This document shows, one piece after another, positions 1 to 9,166 of a DNA stretch of 64,000 nucleotides. The notes under the pieces were generated by a model. That model was not told where the DNA came from and did no database searches. It saw nothing but the letters and a program-made list of their open reading frames with translations. Origin of the DNA: Candidatus Nanoarchaeia archaeon (GTDB taxonomy: Archaea > Nanobdellota > Nanobdellia > CSSed11-243R1); contig JAQTNH010000001.1 of NCBI GenBank assembly GCA_028713895.1, forward strand, positions 822,610-886,609, read 5' to 3'. The position numbers and the translations under genes are program-made. How positions within the stretch are numbered: the stretch's first letter is position 1; every line of letters begins with the position of its first letter.

Positions 1-3000
1 AGGGTGTTATTTATTGAAGGCGCTGCTGTAAGGAAAGGCTTTGAATTCAGCACAGTTGCATTTGTGGAATTCTGCCAGGCTGTTGCGTTCTGGTATCCAT
101 CGCCTGCAATAACACTGCAGGTAATGTTGTCGCCTTTGTTTCCATAACCTGTGACTGAAAGGTTAAGGGCGTTTGCTGCTACAGGAAGCAGAGTGCTGTT
201 GACATACCAGCTGTAATACCAGACTGCTGTGTCGCTGTCAGCATCGCTGAAGCTCCCGTTTGTGCAGTTAATCATCTCATTTGTGTAAGGCGATGTGTTG
301 TTAATCGCTGGAATCCCGATTGAAGGAATATTGTTTGGAAAAGCGTTTACCCCTGTTGCAGAACCCTGCAGTGAGGTTGTGTCATTGCATGTTATGTTTA
401 TTGCAATCTGCGCCAGGGCTGTGCCTGTGCAGTTGAAGCGCGCCTCTTTTGTTGTTGAGTTGACTCCGCTGAAATAGACAAATGCGCAGCTTGTTGAGTT
501 TATCCGCGCGCTGTCCAAATCAGCTACGCCGTCAATGTCCGAGCAGTTTACAGTCGCATTAAAAGAATGCCCTGCTGTGAAGTTCGCGAACTCTATTGTC
601 CCTGCTGCAGGAGCGCCGCCTGTTATTGTCGCGTTGTTTGTTGAGTTGTACCAGTTTGAAAATGCTATCCCATCAGTTACGCGCTGGGAGCATCGGTATT
701 TGTCTCCAATGTTTGCGCTGATAGAGCTTAAGTCAAGCTCCTGGGTTGTTGCTGCGAGAAGTGCAGGAGTTCCTGTGATGTTCCACCATTGATACTCCCT
801 GCCTGACTCAGGGTCGCTGTTGAAATCGCTGTAAGTCCCGTTCGTACATAGAATTACTTCTGTCGCTTGAGGGCCGGAATTATTTATTGTGAACGAGCTT
901 AGAATCGGGATTGTGTTTGTTGTGAGGAATGATTCTGTTTCCGACTGGTACCATGTCCCGCCGGAGTCATTTGCCCAGACGCTCCAGGTTATGTTGACAT
1001 TGTTTGTGCCGTTGTTCTGTATTGTTATGTTGCACCAGCCAGACGAGACTGTTCCGCTTACATTGGCTTCTGCGCCTGTGTTGTTTGTCTGGATTTTGCA
1101 GCCTGAAAGCCCGTCTGCATCCTGGATGTATGCTGAATATTCTGCGCTTATATTGTGATTTGTATCGCTTACATTCAGGCTGGAGAAAGACGCGACTGCG
1201 TCCTGGACTGTCACGTTTGAGGAATTCTGCTGCGTGCCGTTCTCAAAGCTGTCGTATGGAATCACTGCACAGCTCCAGTTGTCGCCCTTGGTAAGGTTGC
1301 CTGAGAGAAGAATTGTGATGTTGCTGTTTGTGCTGTTTGAAATCCCTGCTGCTATGCCTGTGCGGTTCTGCGCCCCGTTCTTATACCAAATCCAGTAAGA
1401 ACTGAGAGTTGCATTTCCAGAATCCTCCAGGGTTGCATTGCAGTAGAGATTGTTTGCGGACGAAGGCGAGGCAGGCTCGATTGTCGGAGTTGTTGCGGAC
1501 GGAACCGCGTTTTCAAAAACTGTGCGGGTTTCAGAGATTATATTTCCTCCTGTTGAGTCATTTGCAGTTACATTGAAAACATAAGTTCCATCATCATTTG
1601 TGGGCATTGTTATGTTGCAATAAACACTTATCCCAGTTCCCACTTTTTGCATTGCATAAATTGTGCCATTCCATGTAAGATTGCAGGCGTCAATGTTGGA
1701 CCCTCCTGCTACAGAAACATTGATTGGGATTGAATTTCCAGCCATGGTTGTATTATTATATGGCGTCGGGAGCATAAACGTAACAACAGAAACTGTTAGC
1801 TGGTCTAATGTTATGTTTATTGCATCGGTGTAATCCCAGATATCCATAGAAGTGTTAAATGTAGAATTTGTTTCTCCATAAAAGGTTCCATTGGTTGCTC
1901 TTACTGTAAAATTGTCTCCTTCAATAAAACACGCATCATCCCATGCGATATACCAACCCCATCCTTTTACCGGAACCTCAGGGTCATCAACAGAGATGTT
2001 TGTGAATCCCACCCCCACATTCGCACCGGTTATTATTTTTATTGTTACGTTCGGGCAGGGTATTGTTGTGCAGTTGTAATATGTCCCATTTGAATGCTTT
2101 ACCACTCCGGTAAATGTATGCGGGACTATGCCGGGGGTTCCAGGGCATGCGCTGTCATTTACAGGCTTGCCTAATGTTCCGAACGAATCTGGCTGTTCTT
2201 CAGCGTAAACTGTTTCTTCTGCATCCCCTTTTGTAACTCCCATCTCCGCTTCAGGTATGTAAATAAATTTGCTGTCGGGCTCGGGTTCAGACATCCTTCC
2301 CTTGTCTATGAACGAGCCTGTGAATACATTTGTTAATCTTGAGCCATAAGCTATCATGAGGAAGACAGACAATCCAAGTAAAACAAAAATAGCTATTATC
2401 TTCAGGACTTTCTTCCTTTTTTGTTCCTCTTCTGAATCCTCCTTTCCAGTGTATACCATTATTATCAGGATGACTAGAATTGTGACAGAAAGAACTGTTG
2501 TAATCTCACGAACATCAGCGAAAGTGACTTCCATGAATTTCAGCGTCAAATTCTGCTCTGCCGCCCTTAGCTGGAGATATGCAACAGGAATCTCTATGTC
2601 CGGCGCAGGCTCATCAAGTTTTTCTACCCTGCTATAATCCTCTTTTGTTACCTGGGGCATTTCATAGTTATATGACGGATTGTATCCTCCACCTCCACCC
2701 ACAGCTCCTGGAGGAAGTTCTTTGACTTTGTCCAGATAAATATTGACTTCATCAGTCCCCCACTCTCCGTTTCCAAAACTATAGAAAACTCCAGATGTGC
2801 TTCCGTAATGAGTCCCGTCATCAACAATTATGCTGAATGTTTCTCCTGTAACAAAACGGGAATCATCTGTTATAAAATAAAGGCCAAGCCCGCGCAGCTC
2901 TTCAGGGACAAGCTTTGCATCATCAACCACTGCTGTTTTTGTGGCGCCCTCGTATTCCCCGGATGTTACAATTATTGTCAGTTCTGTCCCTGCTTTTGCC

Positions 3001-3119
3001 GGACTGCCATCTTCCATGAAAACAGCGCCCAATACCATATGTGGAAAAATTTCCGCAGCAAAGCCTGCGCTAATCGCAAATAAGCAAAGTACAAGCAGTA
3101 TAACTATCCTGTTTTTCAT
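1..3119 (-). CDS. Secreted/membrane surface protein with Ig-like repeats, C-terminus truncated by window edge
   Basis: Open minus frame from ATG at 3119 (MKNRIVILLVLCLFAISAGFAAEIFPHMVLGAVFMEDGSPAKAG...) to the window edge; missing from the ORF track because no stop lies in the window. Signal peptide, two central TM segments, then Asn/Thr-rich Ig-like repeats (NITCNDT, INNTSP). Confidence 0.8.
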   Translation of the reverse strand, partial: MKNRIVILLVLCLFAISAGFAAEIFPHMVLGAVFMEDGSPAKAGTELTIIVTSGEYEGATKTAVVDDAKLVPEELRGLGLYFITDDSRFVTGETFSIIVDDGTHYGSTSGVFYSFGNGEWGTDEVNIYLDKVKELPPGAVGGGGGYNPSYNYEMPQVTKEDYSRVEKLDEPAPDIEIPVAYLQLRAAEQNLTLKFMEVTFADVREITTVLSVTILVILIIMVYTGKEDSEEEQKRKKVLKIIAIFVLLGLSVFLMIAYGSRLTNVFTGSFIDKGRMSEPEPDSKFIYIPEAEMGVTKGDAEETVYAEEQPDSFGTLGKPVNDSACPGTPGIVPHTFTGVVKHSNGTYYNCTTIPCPNVTIKIITGANVGVGFTNISVDDPEVPVKGWGWYIAWDDACFIEGDNFTVRATNGTFYGETNSTFNTSMDIWDYTDAINITLDQLTVSVVTFMLPTPYNNTTMAGNSIPINVSVAGGSNIDACNLTWNGTIYAMQKVGTGISVYCNITMPTNDDGTYVFNVTANDSTGGNIISETRTVFENAVPSATTPTIEPASPSSANNLYCNATLEDSGNATLSSYWIWYKNGAQNRTGIAAGISNSTNSNITILLSGNLTKGDNWSCAVIPYDSFENGTQQNSSNVTVQDAVASFSSLNVSDTNHNISAEYSAYIQDADGLSGCKIQTNNTGAEANVSGTVSSGWCNITIQNNGTNNVNITWSVWANDSGGTWYQSETESFLTTNTIPILSSFTINNSGPQATEVILCTNGTYSDFNSDPESGREYQWWNITGTPALLAATTQELDLSSISANIGDKYRCSQRVTDGIAFSNWYNSTNNATITGGAPAAGTIEFANFTAGHSFNATVNCSDIDGVADLDSARINSTSCAFVYFSGVNSTTKEARFNCTGTALAQIAINITCNDTTSLQGSATGVNAFPNNIPSIGIPAINNTSPYTNEMINCTNGSFSDADSDTAVWYYSWYVNSTLLPVAANALNLSVTGYGNKGDNITCSVIAGDGYQNATAWQNSTNATVLNSKPFLTAAPSINNT

Positions 3120-4162
3120 GTTCGCCTTACATTCCCCTCATAAGTCCATACTGTATTTTCGTCTGTCCTTAGCCAGTATCCGTATCCAGGCTCAAACTTG
3201 TCAAACTGTCCTGCCCAGGCGTCTATGCGGAAGACTGTGGCTCCAAGATAGATTACTGTGTCAAAGTCCCCTGTTGCGTCATCTCTTCGGTCTATCCTGG
3301 TTATGTTATAATCAGTTAATGTATTTGGCACCACATCCTCAATTTTTTCGCGCGTTACAGATTCCCATCCGACAAAGTTTCCAACTGATGTTGTATTGTA
3401 AAGCTGTTTTGTCCTGTTCTCAACCCTTACTTCGCCTACAGCCGGGAACTTGTACGGCCTTGATACTTTAATCCAGTACCCAAACCCAGGGTCAACTGTG
3501 CTGAACTGTCCAATCCACTGGTCCAGGTGAAAAACAGTTGCTCCAAGATAAACTGCAGCTTCAAAATCCCCTGTTGTATCGTTTCGTCTGAACAACAGTG
3601 TTGCATAATAGTCTGATTCATTCTGTACAAATACTTCTTTTATTGTTCTGTTAAGGGACTCAACAGGGATGGATACCATGTTGTATCCCCCTGACGTATT
3701 ATACAATTGTCTTGCGAGTATCCCCCATGTTTTGTTGTTGTCATCCTGAAGGTCATATGATGCATTTGCACGAAGCAGGTAATAGAGCTCATTGAAACTG
3801 CTTGCATTGGTTTCAACGATGGTGAGAGTTGTGTTTGGAAGCGTCAGGTTTGGAACGCTAAAATCAAAGCCTGCAGAATAATTTGGAGTTGTATACAAAA
3901 TATAATTTGCAACATCAGTGCTGTTTGAAGGAGTCCAGTTAAGACGCACGCTTACATTTTCAAAGTCTATACGGCCTTCAACCCATACAGTTAAATTTGG
4001 AGGCGCTGGAGGTCCCAGGACGAATAATGTTGTTGAAACCGGGTAAAAACCCGTTATTTTGTCCATAAACGCTGCAAATGGCGTGAAAATTAGGAAGATT
4101 AAAACTACGTTTATTATAATCAAGCCTACCAAAACGTAGGTTCCAATTTTATTGGAATTCAT
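3116..4162 (-). CDS. Secreted FN3-like surface protein, membrane anchored, with two internal repeats
   Basis: ORF 3116..4225; likely start MNSNKIGTYVLVG at 4162. N-terminal TM, FN3-like region (VSVRLNWTPSNSTDVANYILY), repeats RRNDTTGDFEAAVYLGATVFHLDQWIGQF / RRDDATGDFDTVIYLGATVFRIDAWAGQF. Stop overlaps next start (ATGA). Confidence 0.8.
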   Translation of the reverse strand: MNSNKIGTYVLVGLIIINVVLIFLIFTPFAAFMDKITGFYPVSTTLFVLGPPAPPNLTVWVEGRIDFENVSVRLNWTPSNSTDVANYILYTTPNYSAGFDFSVPNLTLPNTTLTIVETNASSFNELYYLLRANASYDLQDDNNKTWGILARQLYNTSGGYNMVSIPVESLNRTIKEVFVQNESDYYATLLFRRNDTTGDFEAAVYLGATVFHLDQWIGQFSTVDPGFGYWIKVSRPYKFPAVGEVRVENRTKQLYNTTSVGNFVGWESVTREKIEDVVPNTLTDYNITRIDRRDDATGDFDTVIYLGATVFRIDAWAGQFDKFEPGYGYWLRTDENTVWTYEGNVRRT

Positions 4163-4259
4163 AATATAGTAATGACAAAGTTGGATTAAATGCTTTTCCC
4201 ACATCTTTTTTAGGCGTGTTTTCATAAAAAATTATATAAATGACTACTCCTTTGCAGAT

Positions 4260-4634
4260 TTGATGATTAAGCGAACTATTTTCTTGACGCTTGTGGCAGG
4301 ATTAGCAATCGCTTTGCTGCTCCAAACCCAGCCAGACACAGCAGAACCCATATCTCTTGACAAAAACCAGTCAGTGTTTGTTGAACTGACAGGCTACAGC
4401 ATGTATCCGACAATCAAGGACGGAGAAACAAAGCCGTGCGAAGTTGAAAATGATTATTGCATCGGAGATGTTGTTGCATTCCAGTGCAAGAACCAGGTTG
4501 TAAGCCACAGGATTGTCGGAGAAATGTTCGGGAAGTATGTGACAAAAGGCGACAATAATGTTATGCCTGATTTGGGGCTTGTGGATTCCTCAGAAATTTT
4601 GTGCAAGGTTCAGACTAGTGCCGGAATCCAATAA
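4260..4634 (+). CDS. Small signal peptidase I-like protein (archaeal S26 type)
   Basis: N-terminal TM, then GYSMYPTI, GDVVAFQ, VVSHRIVG, TKGDNN: Ser/His-type archaeal signal peptidase motifs in 124 aa. Confidence 0.75.
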   Translation: MMIKRTIFLTLVAGLAIALLLQTQPDTAEPISLDKNQSVFVELTGYSMYPTIKDGETKPCEVENDYCIGDVVAFQCKNQVVSHRIVGEMFGKYVTKGDNNVMPDLGLVDSSEILCKVQTSAGIQ

Positions 4635-4668
4635 ACTTAAAAACACGTATATTCTGCAAAATATAAGT

Positions 4669-4679
4669 GGTGGGGTTCT
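4669..4679 (+). promoter_or_regulatory. Leader motif GGTGGGGTTCT, copy 1
   Basis: gtGGTGGGGTTCTaga, upstream of ATG 4703 and downstream of an A/T box (cttaaaaa). Confidence 0.65.
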
Positions 4680-4702
4680 AGAATTAAATAGACTGATGTT
4701 AA

Positions 4703-5446
4703 ATGAAAATCAAATTTCATGGCGTATCAAACGGCTATGCTTACGAAAACCAAAATTTGGGATGTATTTGTTTAGATGATAAAATCCTTTTAGATTGTGG
4801 CATAACAAATTTTCCACGACCTTATTTTGATAGCTTAGATGCATTATTTTTGTCCCATGGGCATAAAGATCACATAGTTGGCATAAGCTCGCTTACATTG
4901 GGCTTAGCTGTTGAAACAGACAGAAAAGCAAGAAAAGAAAGGGATTTTTGCATCTACAGTCCTGCAGGCATAAAAGAAAAAATAGAAGACCGTATTGACA
5001 GTACATACAAAGACAGAGTAGGAATCATCGAATTAAATCCAGGAGATAAATTCAGATTTTTGGATGAATACGAAATAAAAACTGCCAAAGTAGAGCACAA
5101 GGGAGATTGTTTAGCATACAGATTTGAGAAAGACGGAAAAAGTTTTGTTTATACTGGCGATGCTGTACCGTCTCAAGAAGTAATCGACCTTTCAAAAAAT
5201 GTTGATGTATTAATACATGAAGCCAGCTTTGTAAACAAATTCAAAGAAAAGGCAAGCAGCTGGAAACACTCGACTTCTGAACAAGCAGCAGAGGTTGCAC
5301 AAAAGTCTGGTGCAAAAACACTGATTTTAACATTAATCTCACCTCATGTACGGCTGAATAATATGGAAGAATACCTGACTGAAGCACAAAATGTCTTTCT
5401 TGGCAAAATTATTATTGCATCTGAAGGCTTGATTTATGAGTTATAG
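4703..5446 (+). CDS. Metallo-beta-lactamase fold, RNase Z-like hydrolase
   Basis: LFLSHGHKDHIVGI, LDCG, YTGDA, LIHEASF motifs. Confidence 0.8.
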   Translation: MKIKFHGVSNGYAYENQNLGCICLDDKILLDCGITNFPRPYFDSLDALFLSHGHKDHIVGISSLTLGLAVETDRKARKERDFCIYSPAGIKEKIEDRIDSTYKDRVGIIELNPGDKFRFLDEYEIKTAKVEHKGDCLAYRFEKDGKSFVYTGDAVPSQEVIDLSKNVDVLIHEASFVNKFKEKASSWKHSTSEQAAEVAQKSGAKTLILTLISPHVRLNNMEEYLTEAQNVFLGKIIIASEGLIYEL

Positions 5447-5535
5447 TGATGTTGTTTGATATTTCAGTAAGTTTCAAAGTCTTGGGGGCACGGTTCGTAC
5501 TTTAAAAATGAATAGTTAGAAGCAAGATGTTCCCG

Positions 5536-6624
5536 CTAAGCTTTGTCAAACAATTCCCTGAGCTTGCTGATTGACGCATTTGTGCGGATGCCTTTGTCTG
5601 AGAAGTGCGTGCGCGAAACCAAAAAGCCGATTTCATTCAGCTTCTTAATTACAGCATCTGTCCTGGGCTCGATTTTTGCGAATTCCATTATCTCAAAATA
5701 GTAAGGAATATTTATCCTGGATTCTTCCATGAGCACAGCAAGAAAATTATGATATTTTGTCCTGCCAAACACCTTAATCTGCTCGCTTTCCATCTGTTTC
5801 ACCAGCTCTTCGTTCCATAAACTGCCAAGATACAGGGGGCCTGCTGACTGGAGCTTGCCTCCGCAGCCGCAGCTCTGCTGAAAATTGAACCCGCTTGAGA
5901 ACCGCGCTTTGCATTTTTCGCAGAAGTGTATGAACCCAATCTGTTTCATCAGCTCGTCTGCATGCGAGCGCCTGTGCTGGAAATAAATCCTGTAATAGTG
6001 CTGGGTTGCATGCGCAAAAATCGGAGTGAGCGATACGTTCCATTTTGCAGCGAGCTCGATAACTGCTTTCGCCAGAATGCGCAGCCCGAACTCATGCGAA
6101 ATTTTTGTGTGATAGGGGACTGAGCCGTACTTTTTCATGCAGGTGTACTTGTAAACCCCGTAAAGAGGCGCTGTGTCTGTTGCAGTGACTGCGAGAATCC
6201 CGTTCTTGTCCAGGCGCTTTATGCTGTTGAACACGAAGTTGATTGGAGAGCCGAACGGGTCAATGTCAATGAAATCAAACTTGTCGTATGACTGGGCGAG
6301 AAAGCGGTTTGCGTCGAGATTGTAAACCTTTGATTTGAGCTTATTGATTTTAAGATTCTTTTTCAGGACCTTGACAGCGTCCTTGCTGACTTCGTTGAAT
6401 GTGACTTTGCATCCTGCTTCCTTTGCAAGGCGGATACCTCTTGCGCCTGATGCAGCCAAAAGGTCAAGAACTGTTTTCTTTTTTGCGGCTTTCACAAGGA
6501 GCACAGACAGGTCGCGGTCAAACTCCTTCGCAGGGTTGTAAAAAACTTCAAGCTCTTTTGAAATCTTTGCGCCTTTGCTTACATAAAGCGCTGCTTTCCC
6601 CTCAGAAATCTTTTCGAGCTTCAT
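5536..6624 (-). CDS. trm1: tRNA (guanine26-N2)-dimethyltransferase
   Basis: LLAASGARGIR, FIDIDPFGSP, TATDTAPLYG, Cys-rich zinc region and overall Trm1 length. Confidence 0.9.
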   Translation of the reverse strand: MKLEKISEGKAALYVSKGAKISKELEVFYNPAKEFDRDLSVLLVKAAKKKTVLDLLAASGARGIRLAKEAGCKVTFNEVSKDAVKVLKKNLKINKLKSKVYNLDANRFLAQSYDKFDFIDIDPFGSPINFVFNSIKRLDKNGILAVTATDTAPLYGVYKYTCMKKYGSVPYHTKISHEFGLRILAKAVIELAAKWNVSLTPIFAHATQHYYRIYFQHRRSHADELMKQIGFIHFCEKCKARFSSGFNFQQSCGCGGKLQSAGPLYLGSLWNEELVKQMESEQIKVFGRTKYHNFLAVLMEESRINIPYYFEIMEFAKIEPRTDAVIKKLNEIGFLVSRTHFSDKGIRTNASISKLRELFDKA

Positions 6625-6625
6625 G

Positions 6626-7090
6626 TTAACCCTTTACCGATGCATAGGGCCTGTCCCATGCTTCATCAGAGAGCCCGTCATAAACTGTAGAATTTTTATC
6701 AATGTCCTGTTTTGGTGCACTATCCACAGGCAGCAGAATCTCGTATATCCTGTTCATTCTCCAAACCCTCCACAGGATGTCCCATTTTGTTCCCGGACAT
6801 CGCGAGCCTGGCGGAAGCGTAGTTTCTTCCCTGTATGTATCCAGGATGCCCACGCCAAATGATGAATCTCTTGTAATAAATTCCGCGATGCTAAACAAAT
6901 CCCTGACTTTAGGGGGTAACCCATTGTCCACAAATCTGTCGCTGTATCCAAAAAAATGGATGATGTCCTCTGCAGATTTTTTCGCATCTTCTCTCTGCAC
7001 GCCAACTTTTTCAAATACGCGTTCAAGAATAGAAAGCGAAACTATGCCTGTTCTTTCGAGTTCGGAAACAAGGTCATAGTCACTTTTCAT
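6626..7090 (-). CDS. Hypothetical protein, 154 aa
   Basis: Clean ORF tightly packed between trm1 and the nucleotidyltransferase. Confidence 0.65.
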   Translation of the reverse strand: MKSDYDLVSELERTGIVSLSILERVFEKVGVQREDAKKSAEDIIHFFGYSDRFVDNGLPPKVRDLFSIAEFITRDSSFGVGILDTYREETTLPPGSRCPGTKWDILWRVWRMNRIYEILLPVDSAPKQDIDKNSTVYDGLSDEAWDRPYASVKG

Positions 7091-7092
7091 TT

Positions 7093-8157
7093 TTACCTCT
7101 GGCCGAGCTGCTCCTTGAGCTCCTCTGCCTTGTTTGCCTCGTCTTTTGACAAGTCAACGTCAGTGGGGCGCTTTAGCTCGAGCTTTTTTCCGTTTTTCTT
7201 TGCCTCGACAGCCTCGTAGAGGTATGATTCGCCTTTGTCCTTGCGGATTTTTTTGAGAAGCTCTTCCATTTTTGCGACAAATTCCTTTGTGTCTTTCAGC
7301 AGCTTGTCCCATTCAGCGCCGCTGAATGTTTTTTTGTCCTGGTGCTCAATATCCTTGTAGCATTTAACAACATCATGCGCCATGTCAGCGTATTTTTCAG
7401 GTGCAAGCTTGTGCTCATTGACAACTATCCTGCGCACGAACTCAGGGGTTTCGCTTGGCGAAGGAGGGCGGTAGCCGAGCTCCATCAAAACAGCCTGCGC
7501 TGAAGAGACAACTGCCTGCTCCAAATCATAGCTGAGCTTTGTAATCATTGTATTCTCCCCCAAGCTCAGGATTTCCTTTGCTATGCTTATGTGCTTGTCA
7601 ATTGTTTCCTTGCTGGGCTTTATGTTTCCCATGCGCATAAGCATCTGCAATGGCATGAAAAAGCCGGAATCGTAAATTATGATTCCGTCGCGCAGAACAT
7701 TGTAGATAACCGGGTTTCCTTCCATAACATACTGCCAGAACTCTGTCAGAAGGTATGGCTGCGGGTGTATTTTCTTTGAAATCGGGTAGCCCATTTCAAG
7801 AAGCCGCTGGAAAAGCTTGTCCTTGAGCTCTGAGCGGGTCATGCGCTGGACATCTGTGTCGTCAACAATTATTGCGATATCAATGTCGTGCGATTTTATC
7901 TTTTTTGAGACTGTTATTTTGGTTTTTTTGCTGCCGAATATTGCAACGGATTTGATATAGCGCGTGAACTTTCCTATCACTGCCTTGGTGTAGTTTTCTA
8001 TTGCCTTGGCATCATCCTTGTCAAGGTATTTTGAAAGCATCTCTGTTATCGGGGAGGGCCCTCCTTCCTGTGCTGGCTTGTCCTGAGCCTGTGGTTCAGC
8101 TGTTTCTTCGTGTTTTTCGAGCCTTTTGGCTGTTTTCTTAAGTGTTTTTCGTGACAT
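7093..8157 (-). CDS. Polymerase-beta-type nucleotidyltransferase with C-terminal helical (HEPN-like?) domain
   Basis: SVAIFGSKKTK..SHDIDIAIIVDD NTase motif; start MSRKTLKK at 8157; paralogous to 9167..9985. Confidence 0.75.
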   Translation of the reverse strand: MSRKTLKKTAKRLEKHEETAEPQAQDKPAQEGGPSPITEMLSKYLDKDDAKAIENYTKAVIGKFTRYIKSVAIFGSKKTKITVSKKIKSHDIDIAIIVDDTDVQRMTRSELKDKLFQRLLEMGYPISKKIHPQPYLLTEFWQYVMEGNPVIYNVLRDGIIIYDSGFFMPLQMLMRMGNIKPSKETIDKHISIAKEILSLGENTMITKLSYDLEQAVVSSAQAVLMELGYRPPSPSETPEFVRRIVVNEHKLAPEKYADMAHDVVKCYKDIEHQDKKTFSGAEWDKLLKDTKEFVAKMEELLKKIRKDKGESYLYEAVEAKKNGKKLELKRPTDVDLSKDEANKAEELKEQLGQR

Positions 8158-8308
8158 TAGTTTCACCCTTTGTTTAAAAAATAAGCGGATAGAGGTATTT
8201 AAATATGTGCTTTTAAATGCCGGAGCCCAACCCAAAAGCTTATAAATACCCTTTGACTATTAATTATCACTATAAAGTAGTAAATATAAGGTTAGGGGTG
8301 TAATCAAA

Positions 8309-9157
8309 ATGGCAAAATCTGAGAAAAAGGAACAACAGATTAACATGGCTCAATATAACGATTTGGTTACTAAGGTTTCTAACAGTTTGCTTAATACCCA
8401 TCTTTACAATGCTTACAAAGACAATAAACTGAATGCTGAAACTGCAAGGAGCTTTCCGCAAATTATAGCAAAATGCGCCAATGCTTTAAACCCTGACGTT
8501 GTTTTTACAGATGATAAGGTAAACGCAGCCTTACAGAACCCTGAGATAGGGCCTGAAGGCCTTGCAAGGGATGCAAACGGTTTCCTTAATGACTACCTTT
8601 ATGATGTCGGAGGAGATGTCCAGACAAATCTTGATTCCTTGATTGTGCCTGGATTCAAGAAAAGCGTTGCAGACTCGCAATTGCCTTATGACTCATACTT
8701 TATTTTGAAACATATTGCTGGGGCAGCGGGCGTGGCTGTTGATGAAGAAAAATTGATGGATAAAACACTGAAAGACTATCTTACAATAAAAACTTCAACA
8801 GGCAAAAACGTCCCAGAATTCAAAGCAGCACTTGACTCACTTGTTGGCGCTTACATTGACAAGAAAGTAAGCTCATTAAAAACAACCGATGCAGAGAAGA
8901 AACGTGAAAGATGGTACCTTGAGAAATACTCAAAATACATGACTTCAGGAATGTACAATGAAGCTGTAGTCTACTTTGGCAAAACAAGCAAGATAACTGA
9001 ACTGAACGCAAAATATGCTGAAGCAATAGGAAACTGCAATGACAACAAGAACAAACTCAGTGCAATAGCCGGCTATGAAACCGAATACAACAAATCGGTT
9101 GAACGAGCCAATGAGCAGGCTAAACAGCAAAAACCACAAAAATCAGAGGATGATTAA
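8309..9157 (+). CDS. Hypothetical protein, 282 aa, helical
   Basis: ATG preceded by TATA box (cttataaatacc) and leader aaggttaggggtgtaatc. Confidence 0.75.
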   Translation: MAKSEKKEQQINMAQYNDLVTKVSNSLLNTHLYNAYKDNKLNAETARSFPQIIAKCANALNPDVVFTDDKVNAALQNPEIGPEGLARDANGFLNDYLYDVGGDVQTNLDSLIVPGFKKSVADSQLPYDSYFILKHIAGAAGVAVDEEKLMDKTLKDYLTIKTSTGKNVPEFKAALDSLVGAYIDKKVSSLKTTDAEKKRERWYLEKYSKYMTSGMYNEAVVYFGKTSKITELNAKYAEAIGNCNDNKNKLSAIAGYETEYNKSVERANEQAKQQKPQKSEDD

Positions 9158-9166
9158 TCCTCCTTA

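Noticed and set aside
295-3471. Plus-strand ORFs of 60-176 aa in the first 3.5 kb
   Set aside because: All are antisense to the continuous minus-strand surface-protein frames and have no recognisable domains.
8281-8302. aggttaggggtgtaatc as a sixth copy of the GGTGGGGTTCT motif
   Set aside because: Lacks the TTCT end and fits better with the palindrome-family leader (ggttgggtg/taggggtg).
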